Shown piece by piece: positions 1 to 5,415 of a DNA stretch of 5,415 nucleotides. Location: positions 1-5,415 of the forward strand of contig CAYSKJ010000192.1 in NCBI GenBank assembly GCA_964431655.1. The letters are read 5' to 3'. Positions within the stretch are counted from its first letter, which is position 1. Every line of letters begins with the position of its first letter. The position numbers and the translations under genes were made by a program. Origin of the DNA: CAYMEV01 sp964431655 [NCBI: uncultured bacterium]. GTDB lineage: Bacteria; CAYMEV01. Below the pieces are notes generated by a model. That model made no database searches. It had not been told where the DNA came from and saw only the letters and a program-made list of their open reading frames with translations.

Positions 1-63
1 ACCGGAAGGGACGCTTTTTCCATTTCCGGAATAATATGCAGAATGCTTGATGAGACTCTATAA
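1..63 (+). CDS. 3' end of an upstream gene, possibly a DRTGG-domain protein (partial)
   Basis: Frame 1 is open from the window edge to a TAA at 61-63 and gives 20 residues ending GIICRMLDETL. The tail has an F-x-x-(C/S)-G-I pattern (AFSISGI) that resembles, from memory, the C-terminal end of small DRTGG-domain proteins. Those proteins are often encoded beside PHP and GHKL ATPase genes in hydrogenase clusters. The frame overlaps the start of the PHP gene by 14 bases, as is usual within a tight operon. Twenty residues are too few for a firm family call. That it is coding is itself inferred from the open frame, the overlap and the context. Confidence 0.45.
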   Translation, partial: TGRDAFSISGIICRMLDETL

Positions 64-802
64 GGCAGACCTGCATATACACTCAGCCCTCTCTCCATGC
101 GGTGACCTTGAAATGGGGCCTGGAAACATAATCAGTCAGGGCATTTCAAGGGGCCTGGATATAATATCTCTTACAGACCATAATATGTCCGAGAACTGCA
201 TAGCGTTGAAAATCGCAGCTGAAAGCAGGATATTCTTCATACCGGGAATCGAAGTAAGCACCATGGAGGATATACATGTGCTTGTTTATTTTGCTTCCCT
301 GACTGACAGCCTGAGATTCCAGGATATTTTATCCAGGCATTTTCCCCCTGTCAAAAATGTTCCCGAAAAATTCGGTTATCAGGTTGTAGTTGATTCAAAT
401 GAGAATATCATAAGGATGGAGGACAGGCTTCTCATATCCCCTGTGAACCTGGAGCTTGAAAATGTGATAGAGACTGCAAGGGGCTTCGATACAATGATTG
501 TGCTCTCCCATATTGATTCGGATTCTTTCAGTATAACCTCCCAGCTGGGCTTTATACCTGAAGGCCTGAATATAGATGGTGTGGAGATTCAGAAAAGGGA
601 ATCGGAAAGCATGGCGGATTCTCTGAAATACCCGGCCATAACCAGTTCCGATGCTCATTACCCCGGGGATATAGGGCGCAGGTACACAGAATTTTTCATA
701 AAAGAGCCGACTCTAAAAGAGCTGAAGCTGGCTCTTAAATCTTACGGCGGACGCTCTTTCAGAAGGGTCTGGCGGTATTCAGAGCAAAAGGAGAATTTTT
801 AG
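50..802 (+). CDS. PHP-domain metal-dependent phosphoesterase
   Basis: The 250-residue protein is a stand-alone PHP (polymerase and histidinol phosphatase) domain, a family of metal-dependent phosphoesterases acting on phosphomonoesters, nucleotides or short nucleic acids. The full set of likely metal ligands is visible: H9-x-H11 in DLHIHS, D19 in SPCGDLE, D43-H44 in TDHN, E68 in GIEVS, H76 in DIHVL, H154 in LSHID, and D201-x-H203 in SSDAH. It is therefore probably active; the substrate is unknown. No signal peptide or membrane segment is seen, so it should be cytosolic. I chose the ATG at 50; a TTG at 47 directly before it adds one residue, and an in-frame stop at 32-34 rules out anything longer. 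No clear ribosome binding site precedes it, so translation is probably coupled to the overlapping upstream gene. The GHKL ATPase gene follows after 2 bases. From memory, PHP genes of this type (SPCGDLEM after the HxH) occur in [FeFe]-hydrogenase operons of anaerobic bacteria. Confidence 0.9.
   Translation: MRLYKADLHIHSALSPCGDLEMGPGNIISQGISRGLDIISLTDHNMSENCIALKIAAESRIFFIPGIEVSTMEDIHVLVYFASLTDSLRFQDILSRHFPPVKNVPEKFGYQVVVDSNENIIRMEDRLLISPVNLELENVIETARGFDTMIVLSHIDSDSFSITSQLGFIPEGLNIDGVEIQKRESESMADSLKYPAITSSDAHYPGDIGRRYTEFFIKEPTLKELKLALKSYGGRSFRRVWRYSEQKENF
789..793 (+). promoter_or_regulatory. Ribosome binding site of the GHKL ATPase gene
   Basis: AGGAG lies inside the last codons of the PHP gene, 11 bases before the ATG at 805. 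The spacing is slightly long but the match is good, and it supports 805 as the start. Confidence 0.6.
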
Positions 803-804
803 AT

Positions 805-1350
805 ATGGATGAAATTTCCCTTCATATCCTTGATATAATTGAAAATTCCATAAACGCCGGAGCCTCAAGGATCCTCCTCAAAATCATAAAAGACAGCCCC
901 AATGACCTGTTGAAGGTTATCATAAAGGATAATGGCAGAGGAATGACTCCTGAACAGGTGGCAAAATCCACCGATCCTTTCTATTCCACCAAAACCAGGG
1001 GCAAGGGGGGGCTTGGCCTCGCCCTGGTAAAGCAGACATGCGAACAGACCCAATGCAGTTTTTTTATTGATTCTGTGCCGGGTGCAGGCACCATGGTAGA
1101 GGCATTAATGAAATTAAGCCACCCCGACAGGCCTGTAATGGGGAACCTTGCAGGGAGCCTGACGGCGATAATTGCAGGCCTGGGTGACCCTATAGACCTG
1201 TTGTTCGAGGTAGATGCCGACGGGTTTTCCTACATATTGGACACAGTGGAGATAAAGAAAGAGCTTGATGGAATGCCTGTAAGCCATCCCTCTGTATTAA
1301 AATTTATCCGTGATGATATCGCAGACAATATTAAAAACCTCTTTGATTAA
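805..1350 (+). CDS. Stand-alone GHKL-type ATP-binding protein (histidine-kinase-like ATPase fold)
   Basis: This 181-residue soluble protein has an N-terminal GHKL (Bergerat) ATP-binding domain. The N-box is at about residues 7-21 (IIENSINAGAS, with E13 and N17), the G1 box is DNGRGM at 42-47, the F-box is DPFYSTK at 57-63, the glycine-rich lid is GKGGLGLAL at 66-74, and the G3 box is PGAGT at 92-96. The N-box reads like MutL (ENSxDAGA), whereas the F and G2 boxes read like histidine kinases. There is no sensor domain, no dimerisation/phospho-acceptor helix with a conserved His, and no membrane segment, so it is not a normal sensor kinase. Residues about 105-181 form a separate C-terminal region (DRPVMGNLA, LDTVEIKKEL, HPSVLKFIRDD) that I remember as shared by ATPases encoded next to [FeFe]-hydrogenase genes. 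Its partner and target are unknown; an anti-sigma-like protein kinase or an ATP-driven assembly factor are both possible. Its stop codon overlaps that of hydA on the other strand. Confidence 0.85.
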   Translation: MDEISLHILDIIENSINAGASRILLKIIKDSPNDLLKVIIKDNGRGMTPEQVAKSTDPFYSTKTRGKGGLGLALVKQTCEQTQCSFFIDSVPGAGTMVEALMKLSHPDRPVMGNLAGSLTAIIAGLGDPIDLLFEVDADGFSYILDTVEIKKELDGMPVSHPSVLKFIRDDIADNIKNLFD

Positions 1351-2672
1351 CGGACAAACCTGACATCAAGAAAATGGGCCGAACATGAAATACATGGGTC
1401 ATAGGCCCTTACCAGCATTTCCAGGAGAAGTCTTATTTCATCTTCGCTTTTGTACAGTATCCTGGGAATAAGGAGTTTCATATCGTGCTCAATATTATTT
1501 ACATTCTGGTTTGTAGGTATCACACAGTTGGCATCAGTAATGACACCATTGCTGTCAGCTGTATAGTCATGGAAAAGGAGCCCCCTGGGAACCTCTACAG
1601 CCCCGATGCCCTGGCCTGCCTTCACTGGTATTATACCCTTCTCATTCAAGCCCACCACAATTTCCTCATCGTACCTGATACCGGTATCCTTTAAATTTTT
1701 GAGAATTGCCAGGCTGTCCTCGATGCAGTGTACACATTCCACAGCCTGAACCACCGTATTTAAGTAAGGATTCGTCACCTTCTGCTTGAGGCCCAGCGTA
1801 TCAGCGGCTGTTTTTGCCGTTTCATGAAGCAGGTAGCCGTTGAGATTGTACCTGGCCAGTGCACCCACAGCATAGGAATCCCTGTGGTGCTTTGTGTGTT
1901 TTGCTGAAGAATGGGATACGATAAATTCATTGCATACTTCCTTGTAGTTTTCCTTTGGTATTCTGTAACCGTCAGAAGAGCCTATATCGCCGTGGAGTAA
2001 AGGATATTCACCGGAATCATCAACCAGGGCGATGTATTCTGTTTCCCTTTCAAAAACCGGAAACTTCAATCCTTTTAACAGCTCCACCGTATCCTCCATA
2101 TCCTTTTTCATGGAAAGCAGAATCTCTGCAATCATGTCGATATCTGCCGGCGATGGAAGCTTGGTGAACCCGCCGACTATGGCAGAAATGGGATGTATAT
2201 GCCTTCCGACAAGGATTTCACAGATATCATTGCAGTGTTTTTTTAGCCTCAGAGCTCTCCTTACAGCTGCATTGTTGGTTTTGATAAGGGGAACAAAGCT
2301 CTTGACACTTAAAAGGTCAGGGAGAACAAGCAGGTAGATATGCAGGATATGGCTGTCCAGTATCTCCATGTGCAGGAGAAGTTTTCTGAGTTTTTCAGTC
2401 TGAGGGGAGGGGATAATTGAGAGGGCATTCTCCGCAGCCTGTATCGATGCAAGAGTATGGCCGACAGAACATATACCGCATATTCTCGCAGTTATATGCT
2501 GTGCTTCAAGCAGGGGCCTGCCCCGGATCATACCCTCAAAAAACCTGGGGGATTCAACTATCTGCAGCTGGCATTTTTTTAAGATACCCTTTCTTACATC
2601 AACTTCAATATTTCCATGCCCCTCAACCCGTGTAATGTACTCCACATTTATATTAAGGTCTTTGTTACTCAT
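1347..2672 (-). CDS. hydA: Group 3b [NiFe] hydrogenase large (alpha) subunit
   Basis: The 441-residue catalytic subunit would hold the Ni-Fe(CN)2CO site that splits or forms H2. Both nickel-binding motifs are intact: RICGICSVGH at residues 63-72 (C65, C68, H72) and DPCISCSAH at 425-433 (C427, C430, H433). The conserved RVEGHG is near residue 15. Length and layout match the alpha subunit of Pyrococcus furiosus sulfhydrogenase (about 430 residues), which also ends in a DPCISCS-x-H motif. Eight residues (FLDVRFVR) follow H433. In this family such a tail is removed by a specific endopeptidase after nickel insertion, so it is probably a propeptide; no protease or hyp maturation gene is in the window. 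The ATG at 2672 overlaps the end of hydD by 8 bases and has a GGGAG site 7 bases upstream. It is the last gene of the operon, and its TAA stop shares a TTAA with the convergent ATPase gene. Confidence 0.96.
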   Translation of the reverse strand: MSNKDLNINVEYITRVEGHGNIEVDVRKGILKKCQLQIVESPRFFEGMIRGRPLLEAQHITARICGICSVGHTLASIQAAENALSIIPSPQTEKLRKLLLHMEILDSHILHIYLLVLPDLLSVKSFVPLIKTNNAAVRRALRLKKHCNDICEILVGRHIHPISAIVGGFTKLPSPADIDMIAEILLSMKKDMEDTVELLKGLKFPVFERETEYIALVDDSGEYPLLHGDIGSSDGYRIPKENYKEVCNEFIVSHSSAKHTKHHRDSYAVGALARYNLNGYLLHETAKTAADTLGLKQKVTNPYLNTVVQAVECVHCIEDSLAILKNLKDTGIRYDEEIVVGLNEKGIIPVKAGQGIGAVEVPRGLLFHDYTADSNGVITDANCVIPTNQNVNNIEHDMKLLIPRILYKSEDEIRLLLEMLVRAYDPCISCSAHFLDVRFVR

Positions 2673-3411
2673 TTTTCAGCTCCCTGCAGGTATTGTACAT
2701 CATAAAGCGGCTTTTAATGAACTGGAGCTTTACACCGTATTTTTTAAGAACATCGACAGCGCCCTGGCGGTTTGGGTTTTTTACCATACCCCTGCACCCG
2801 TAGCATATATTGCCGTTATTGATGCACCAGGAATTACATCCTGCCCTGGTGATGGGCCCCAGGCAGGTTATCCCTTTTTCAAAAAGACAGACATTTTCAT
2901 TAAGCTTGCACTCCTGGCATACCGCATGATCAGGAACCGTATAGGAAATCCCAAGCAGTACGGATTTCAGGACCTTTATAAACTCCGGAGGATAGATAGG
3001 GCATCCGTGAACAAAATAATCCACTGAAACAATATCGCTGACAGCCATTGCAGGTATGGTATCAAAGGACTCGTAATGCTCTTTGTACACATAGCGCCTT
3101 ATTTCACCCGGATCATGACTGTTCTTCATACCGTTTACACCCCCTATGGTGGCGCATGCTCCGTAGGCTATCATAATTTTGCATTTCTGCCGGATTTTTT
3201 TTATCCTTTCCACGGCATGATTATCTGTAATGCTTCCCTCGACTATGGCAGCATCAAGCAGGCCATCCCATCTTTCAGACATCACTTCCCTGAATTCCAC
3301 CACATCCACAAGCTCCAGTATATCAAGCAGGGCTTCGCCGAAGTTTGCTATCTGCAGCTGGCAACCTTCACAGCAGGCAAAATCAAAAAATGCTATCTTA
3401 GGCTTATCCAT
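2665..3411 (-). CDS. hydD: Group 3b [NiFe] hydrogenase small (delta) subunit
   Basis: The 248-residue electron-transfer subunit passes electrons between the Ni-Fe site of HydA and the flavin subunit. The proximal [4Fe-4S] ligands are C14 and C17 (CCEGCQ), C86 (GACA) and C137 (GCPIYP). A second block between residues 165 and 206 carries eight more cysteines (C165, C168, C175, C183, C192, C196, C203, C206; for example CLGPITRAGC), enough for the medial and distal [4Fe-4S] clusters. This spacing matches the delta subunit of P. furiosus sulfhydrogenase as I remember it. There is no twin-arginine signal peptide and the cluster motif starts 13 residues from the N-terminus, so the enzyme is cytosolic rather than a periplasmic uptake hydrogenase. 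The ATG at 3411 starts one base after the hydG stop, with a GAGG site 9 bases upstream. The family also includes NuoB/20-kDa complex I subunits, but the extra cysteines and the neighbours fix the identity. Confidence 0.95.
   Translation of the reverse strand: MDKPKIAFFDFACCEGCQLQIANFGEALLDILELVDVVEFREVMSERWDGLLDAAIVEGSITDNHAVERIKKIRQKCKIMIAYGACATIGGVNGMKNSHDPGEIRRYVYKEHYESFDTIPAMAVSDIVSVDYFVHGCPIYPPEFIKVLKSVLLGISYTVPDHAVCQECKLNENVCLFEKGITCLGPITRAGCNSWCINNGNICYGCRGMVKNPNRQGAVDVLKKYGVKLQFIKSRFMMYNTCRELKNE
2680..2684 (-). promoter_or_regulatory. Ribosome binding site of hydA
   Basis: GGGAG on the - strand lies 7 bases before the ATG at 2672, within the last codons of hydD. It supports the 8-base overlapping start. 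Confidence 0.6.
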
Positions 3412-3412
3412 C

Positions 3413-4249
3413 TTAATACGCCTCTTTTTTATTCTTTATTTCATCATAGCTGAAGACCGGGCCATCCTTACAGCAGTAGAAGTCATTTATCTGGCAATGC
3501 CCGCACTTGCCTAAACCGCATTTCATATGATTCTCAAGGGAAAGGAATATATGCCTCTCAGGAATCTGCTTTTTGAGCAGTTCGGCAATGACAAACCGGT
3601 ACATCACCGGGGGACCGCATACAATTGCGAAAGTTTTTGAAGGAACGAGGCTTACTTCGGGGATAAGACCTGTTATCAGGCCGACATTGCCTTTCCAGTC
3701 AGGATCGCCCTTATCAACAGTGCATTCAAATTCCAGGTCCAGTCTTCTCCCCCACTCGTCAAATTCCTCTGAAAACAGGATATCCCCGGGTGTTTTACAC
3801 CCGAAAAGTATTGATACCTTTCCAAAATCCCTCCTGTTATCAATAACATAGTTTATCAGGGATCTCAGAGGTACTATGCCTATGCCTCCTGCAACAAAAA
3901 GAATATCATTCCCCTCCAGCACCCGGACAGGAAATCCTCTTCCGAAGGGCCCCCGGATACCTACCTCATCACCGGGTTTAAGACGGTTTAGTACACTGGT
4001 AAACCGGCCGACCGTTCTTACCACGAGATCAAAGGATCCATATTTGGTAGGGCTGGAAGAAATGGATATGGGGGCTTCCCCAACTCCGAAGAGCGACACC
4101 TGGACGAACTGGCCGGGTTCATGCTTCAGGCTCTCGCCATCAGGCAGATTTATTTCATAAATTCTCTCTAGGGTTGTCATCTGCTTTGATTGTAGAATCC
4201 TGCGCTTTTTTATTATATTTTCAGATTCATTTACTATAGACTTTTTCAA
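3413..4249 (-). CDS. hydG: Group 3b hydrogenase gamma subunit: FAD/NAD(P)H-binding, [2Fe-2S] reductase
   Basis: The 278-residue diaphorase subunit would reduce NADP+ (or NAD+) with electrons from H2, or the reverse. An FAD-binding barrel occupies residues about 15-107, with GQFVQ at 46-50 and PISISSSP at 60-67, the family's version of the ferredoxin-reductase flavin motif. A nucleotide-binding domain follows, with FVAGGIGIVPLRS at 118-130 and CGPP at 211-214. The C-terminus has a [2Fe-2S] site: C244, C249, C252 and C260 (CGLGKCGHC, then CKDGPVF). The adjacent C259 is an alternative fourth ligand, but C260 sits where the conserved CKDGPVF Cys should be. It resembles HydG of P. furiosus, and more distantly dihydroorotate dehydrogenase electron-transfer subunits (PyrK). 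The start is a TTG whose first bases overlap the hydB stop (TTGA, 4246-4249); a very strong GGGGAGGT 9 bases upstream supports it over the internal ATG at residue 24. This HydG is unrelated to the [FeFe]-hydrogenase maturase of the same name. Confidence 0.95.
   Translation of the reverse strand: MKKSIVNESENIIKKRRILQSKQMTTLERIYEINLPDGESLKHEPGQFVQVSLFGVGEAPISISSSPTKYGSFDLVVRTVGRFTSVLNRLKPGDEVGIRGPFGRGFPVRVLEGNDILFVAGGIGIVPLRSLINYVIDNRRDFGKVSILFGCKTPGDILFSEEFDEWGRRLDLEFECTVDKGDPDWKGNVGLITGLIPEVSLVPSKTFAIVCGPPVMYRFVIAELLKKQIPERHIFLSLENHMKCGLGKCGHCQINDFYCCKDGPVFSYDEIKNKKEAY
3421..3424 (-). promoter_or_regulatory. Ribosome binding site of hydD
   Basis: GAGG (in AAAAGAGGCG on the - strand) lies 9 bases before the ATG at 3411, inside the last codons of hydG. 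Confidence 0.55.
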
Positions 4250-5286
4250 TTTGAAGCCACCTCCCCTATAATGGCTTTAAGGGTCTCTTTCAGGTCAATG
4301 CCGGCCATGCATGTCCTGGAACAGCGCCCGCATCCTGTACAGAAATACCTGAAATATTTTTCCACCTGGTAGCTGAACTTCCTGTAGAACCTGTGCCTCT
4401 GGCGCTCGGAGCGATTCTCCCTTAAATTTTCCTGGCCTGCTATCCTCGCAAAGGGTTCTGACTGGCATGAATCCCATACCCTGTACCTTCTGCCGGTGGT
4501 AAGGTCCAGATTAACTTCATCCACTATATCAAAGCAGTAGCAGGTAGGACATACATTGGTGCAGTTGCCGCAGGCAAGGCATTTTTCTCCCAGTTCCTCC
4601 CATACCCTGCAGTCATAGGCGCGTTCAAAAAGCGAGGAAATATCAGAATAATCTATATCCACTTCCTTTGTAAAAATCTCTTTCTTTTTATCCCGAAGCT
4701 CCTGGAGTTGCTTGTGATGGCTGGTCTCAGCCCTGTCGAAACAGCCGGAATGCTCAATTATCTTCTCACCGGAATCAGTATTGATATGCACAAAATAATA
4801 TCCCCCCAGGTCAGTAAAGAAAAGGTCATACCCCCCCATGGGGAGGTGATTCTTCATGAGGGCGCAGGAAGCATGGGCATCGCAGTAATCATTGCATTCC
4901 AGGCCGATTATCCTGATATGGTTCTTTTTATAGAGATAGTTGATATCCTTGGGAGGGTCACGGAAAACAACGTTCAATGCCTGAATGCCTGCAAGGTCGC
5001 AGGTATGAACGCCAAAAAGGATATAATCATCATATTCTATAATGCCCTGCATATTTTCCCCGGCGGTCTTGTCATACTCAAGGAAGGTCTCCTGCTGGGG
5101 CATGAAATACTTTTTCGGGGGCAGTATGGTAGGTATGTATTTTAATGCTATATCCCTGCTGTCATGGACTTCCTGGAAGGAAAAGCTGTTGTGACCCCGG
5201 CTGACAGGGGCTATTAACCTGCTCTGCCTCGCAAGGGACTTGATAAAATAATCAAATTTCTCTTTTTTTAATATTACATGCTGCAT
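4246..5286 (-). CDS. hydB: Group 3b hydrogenase beta subunit, two 4-Cys iron-sulfur motifs
   Basis: The 346-residue iron-sulfur subunit relays electrons with HydG. Two [4Fe-4S] motifs lie near the C-terminus: CLACGNCTNVCP (C236, C239, C242, C246) and CTGCGRCSRTC (C316, C319, C322, C326). The last Cys of the second motif is followed by Met rather than the usual Pro. The N-terminal part includes PPKKYF near residue 56 and FGVHTCDLAG at 91-100, both characteristic of HydB of P. furiosus sulfhydrogenase and of the anaerobic sulfite reductase A family (AsrA). The following hydG, hydD and hydA genes settle the hydrogenase assignment. The frame is open to a TTG at 5322, but that codon overlaps the -10 element of the likely promoter. 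The ATG at 5286 has an AGAGGT site 9 bases upstream and aligns with the N-terminus of known HydB; the ATG at 5295 directly abuts that site and is less likely. It is the first gene of the operon. Confidence 0.94.
   Translation of the reverse strand: MQHVILKKEKFDYFIKSLARQSRLIAPVSRGHNSFSFQEVHDSRDIALKYIPTILPPKKYFMPQQETFLEYDKTAGENMQGIIEYDDYILFGVHTCDLAGIQALNVVFRDPPKDINYLYKKNHIRIIGLECNDYCDAHASCALMKNHLPMGGYDLFFTDLGGYYFVHINTDSGEKIIEHSGCFDRAETSHHKQLQELRDKKKEIFTKEVDIDYSDISSLFERAYDCRVWEELGEKCLACGNCTNVCPTCYCFDIVDEVNLDLTTGRRYRVWDSCQSEPFARIAGQENLRENRSERQRHRFYRKFSYQVEKYFRYFCTGCGRCSRTCMAGIDLKETLKAIIGEVASN
4259..4266 (-). promoter_or_regulatory. Strong ribosome binding site deciding the TTG start of hydG
   Basis: GGGGAGGT on the - strand, inside the 3' end of hydB, is the best Shine-Dalgarno match in the window. 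It lies 9 bases before the TTG at 4249-4247. The strong site probably compensates for the weak start codon and makes the start overlapping hydB the right choice. Confidence 0.75.
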
Positions 5287-5295
5287 TTCAGGCAT

Positions 5296-5301
5296 ACCTC
5301 T
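5296..5301 (-). promoter_or_regulatory. Ribosome binding site of hydB
   Basis: AGAGGT on the - strand lies 9 bases before the ATG at 5286 and directly touches the ATG at 5295. The spacing therefore favours 5286 as the true start. Confidence 0.7.
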
Positions 5302-5321
5302 GATTAATTGCTGTATAAGCA

Positions 5322-5350
5322 AATATACTTAAATACCGGTTTACAGTCAA
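5322..5350 (-). promoter_or_regulatory. Probable sigma-70/sigma-A type promoter of the hydBGDA operon
   Basis: On the - strand a -35 box TTGACT (5350-5345) is followed by a 17-base spacer and a -10 box TATATT (5327-5322). Each box matches the consensus in five of six positions and the spacing is ideal. An A/T-rich run lies directly upstream of the -35 box, as in an UP element. Transcription would begin near 5316-5314, giving a leader of about 30 bases before the ATG at 5286. Such a strong core promoter points to a bacterial host and to fairly high basal expression. Confidence 0.7.
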
Positions 5351-5360
5351 AAAAATTATT

Positions 5361-5400
5361 GATTCATTTTCAAAAATTTTTGTTTCATGAGGTTCATTTG
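5361..5400. repeat. Short direct repeat and palindrome upstream of the hydB promoter
   Basis: Two TTCATTT copies (5363-5369 and 5393-5399; eight of ten bases match in the wider pair) are spaced 30 bases apart, about three helical turns. A perfect 12-base palindrome, CAAAAATTTTTG (5371-5382), lies between them. They sit about 10-50 bases upstream of the -35 box, where an activator could bind. The region is very A/T-rich, so chance is a serious alternative. The sequence from 5323 to the window end shows no gene. Confidence 0.2.
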
Positions 5401-5415
5401 ATAATAAATTTAAAT

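Noticed and set aside
1376-1408. GGGCC/GGCCC inverted repeat near the 3' end of hydA as a terminator
   Set aside because: The stem has only 5 base pairs with a loop of over 20 bases, no T-run follows on the + strand, and it lies in the conserved Ni-site codons, so coding constraint explains it.
4060-4071. Missing RxY(S/T) flavin motif in HydG as a sign of lost FAD binding
   Set aside because: P. furiosus HydG, which binds FAD, has the closely similar PISICSSP, so PISISSSP is a family trait rather than a defect.
4708-5145. 145-codon + strand open frame
   Set aside because: It lies wholly inside hydB on the other strand, has no recognisable motifs, and hydB is clearly the real gene. The other long frames opposite hydA, hydD and hydG are rejected for the same reason.
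4246-5286. Anaerobic sulfite reductase (AsrABC) instead of hydrogenase
   Set aside because: HydB and HydG resemble AsrA and AsrB, but the next two genes encode a [NiFe] small and large subunit with intact metal motifs, not a siroheme sulfite reductase (AsrC).
5359-5373. FNR/CRP-like half sites TTGAT and TTCAA
   Set aside because: The half sites are 5 bases apart, not the 4 of an FNR site, and the second half is TTCAA rather than ATCAA. In such A/T-rich DNA this is likely chance.
5323-5415. Rex (redox regulator) operator
   Set aside because: No TTGTTAA/TTAACAA-type inverted repeat is present around the promoter.
1-5415. CRISPR arrays, tRNA/rRNA genes, insertion sequences or phage genes
   Set aside because: The window is almost fully covered by six recognisable genes; no repeat-spacer array, RNA gene, transposase or terminal inverted repeat was seen.

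Overview
The window is almost entirely coding and holds two convergent gene groups from an anaerobic, H2-metabolising prokaryote. Moderate GC, frequent AGA/AGG and ATA codons, and the PHP and GHKL genes (which I know mainly from fermentative bacteria such as Clostridia and Thermotogae) suggest a bacterium, possibly Clostridia-like. The taxon cannot be fixed from this window.

Left part, + strand (1-1350): the last 20 codons of a gene running in from the left (possibly a DRTGG-domain protein), then a PHP-family metal-dependent phosphoesterase, then a small soluble GHKL-type ATPase. The genes overlap or lie 2 bases apart and look like one operon. As I recall the literature and genomes, PHP, DRTGG and stand-alone GHKL ATPase genes commonly accompany electron-bifurcating [FeFe]-hydrogenase (HydABC) operons. 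No [FeFe]-hydrogenase subunit is visible here.

Right part, - strand (5286 down to 1347): a complete four-gene operon for a cytosolic group 3b [NiFe] hydrogenase (NADP-linked 'sulfhydrogenase' type) in the order hydB-hydG-hydD-hydA. The genes overlap or are 1 base apart. All expected metal-binding motifs are present: two 4-Cys iron-sulfur motifs in HydB, a [2Fe-2S] site and FAD/NAD(P)H domains in HydG, twelve candidate cluster cysteines in HydD, and both CxxC Ni-Fe motifs in HydA. A near-consensus sigma-70 type promoter lies just upstream (TTGACT, 17 bases, TATATT on the - strand; 5350-5322). It shows that the longest hydB reading frame (TTG at 5322) is over-extended; the likely start is the ATG at 5286.

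The two groups meet tail to tail with no intergenic DNA. A single TTAA (1347-1350) supplies both stop codons, so no room exists for an intergenic terminator and transcripts probably run into each other's 3' ends. Electrons from H2 would pass from the Ni-Fe site (HydA) through the HydD clusters to HydG/HydB and NADP+, or the reverse during fermentation. The left-hand genes may be a regulatory or accessory set for hydrogen metabolism, but that is inferred from context only.
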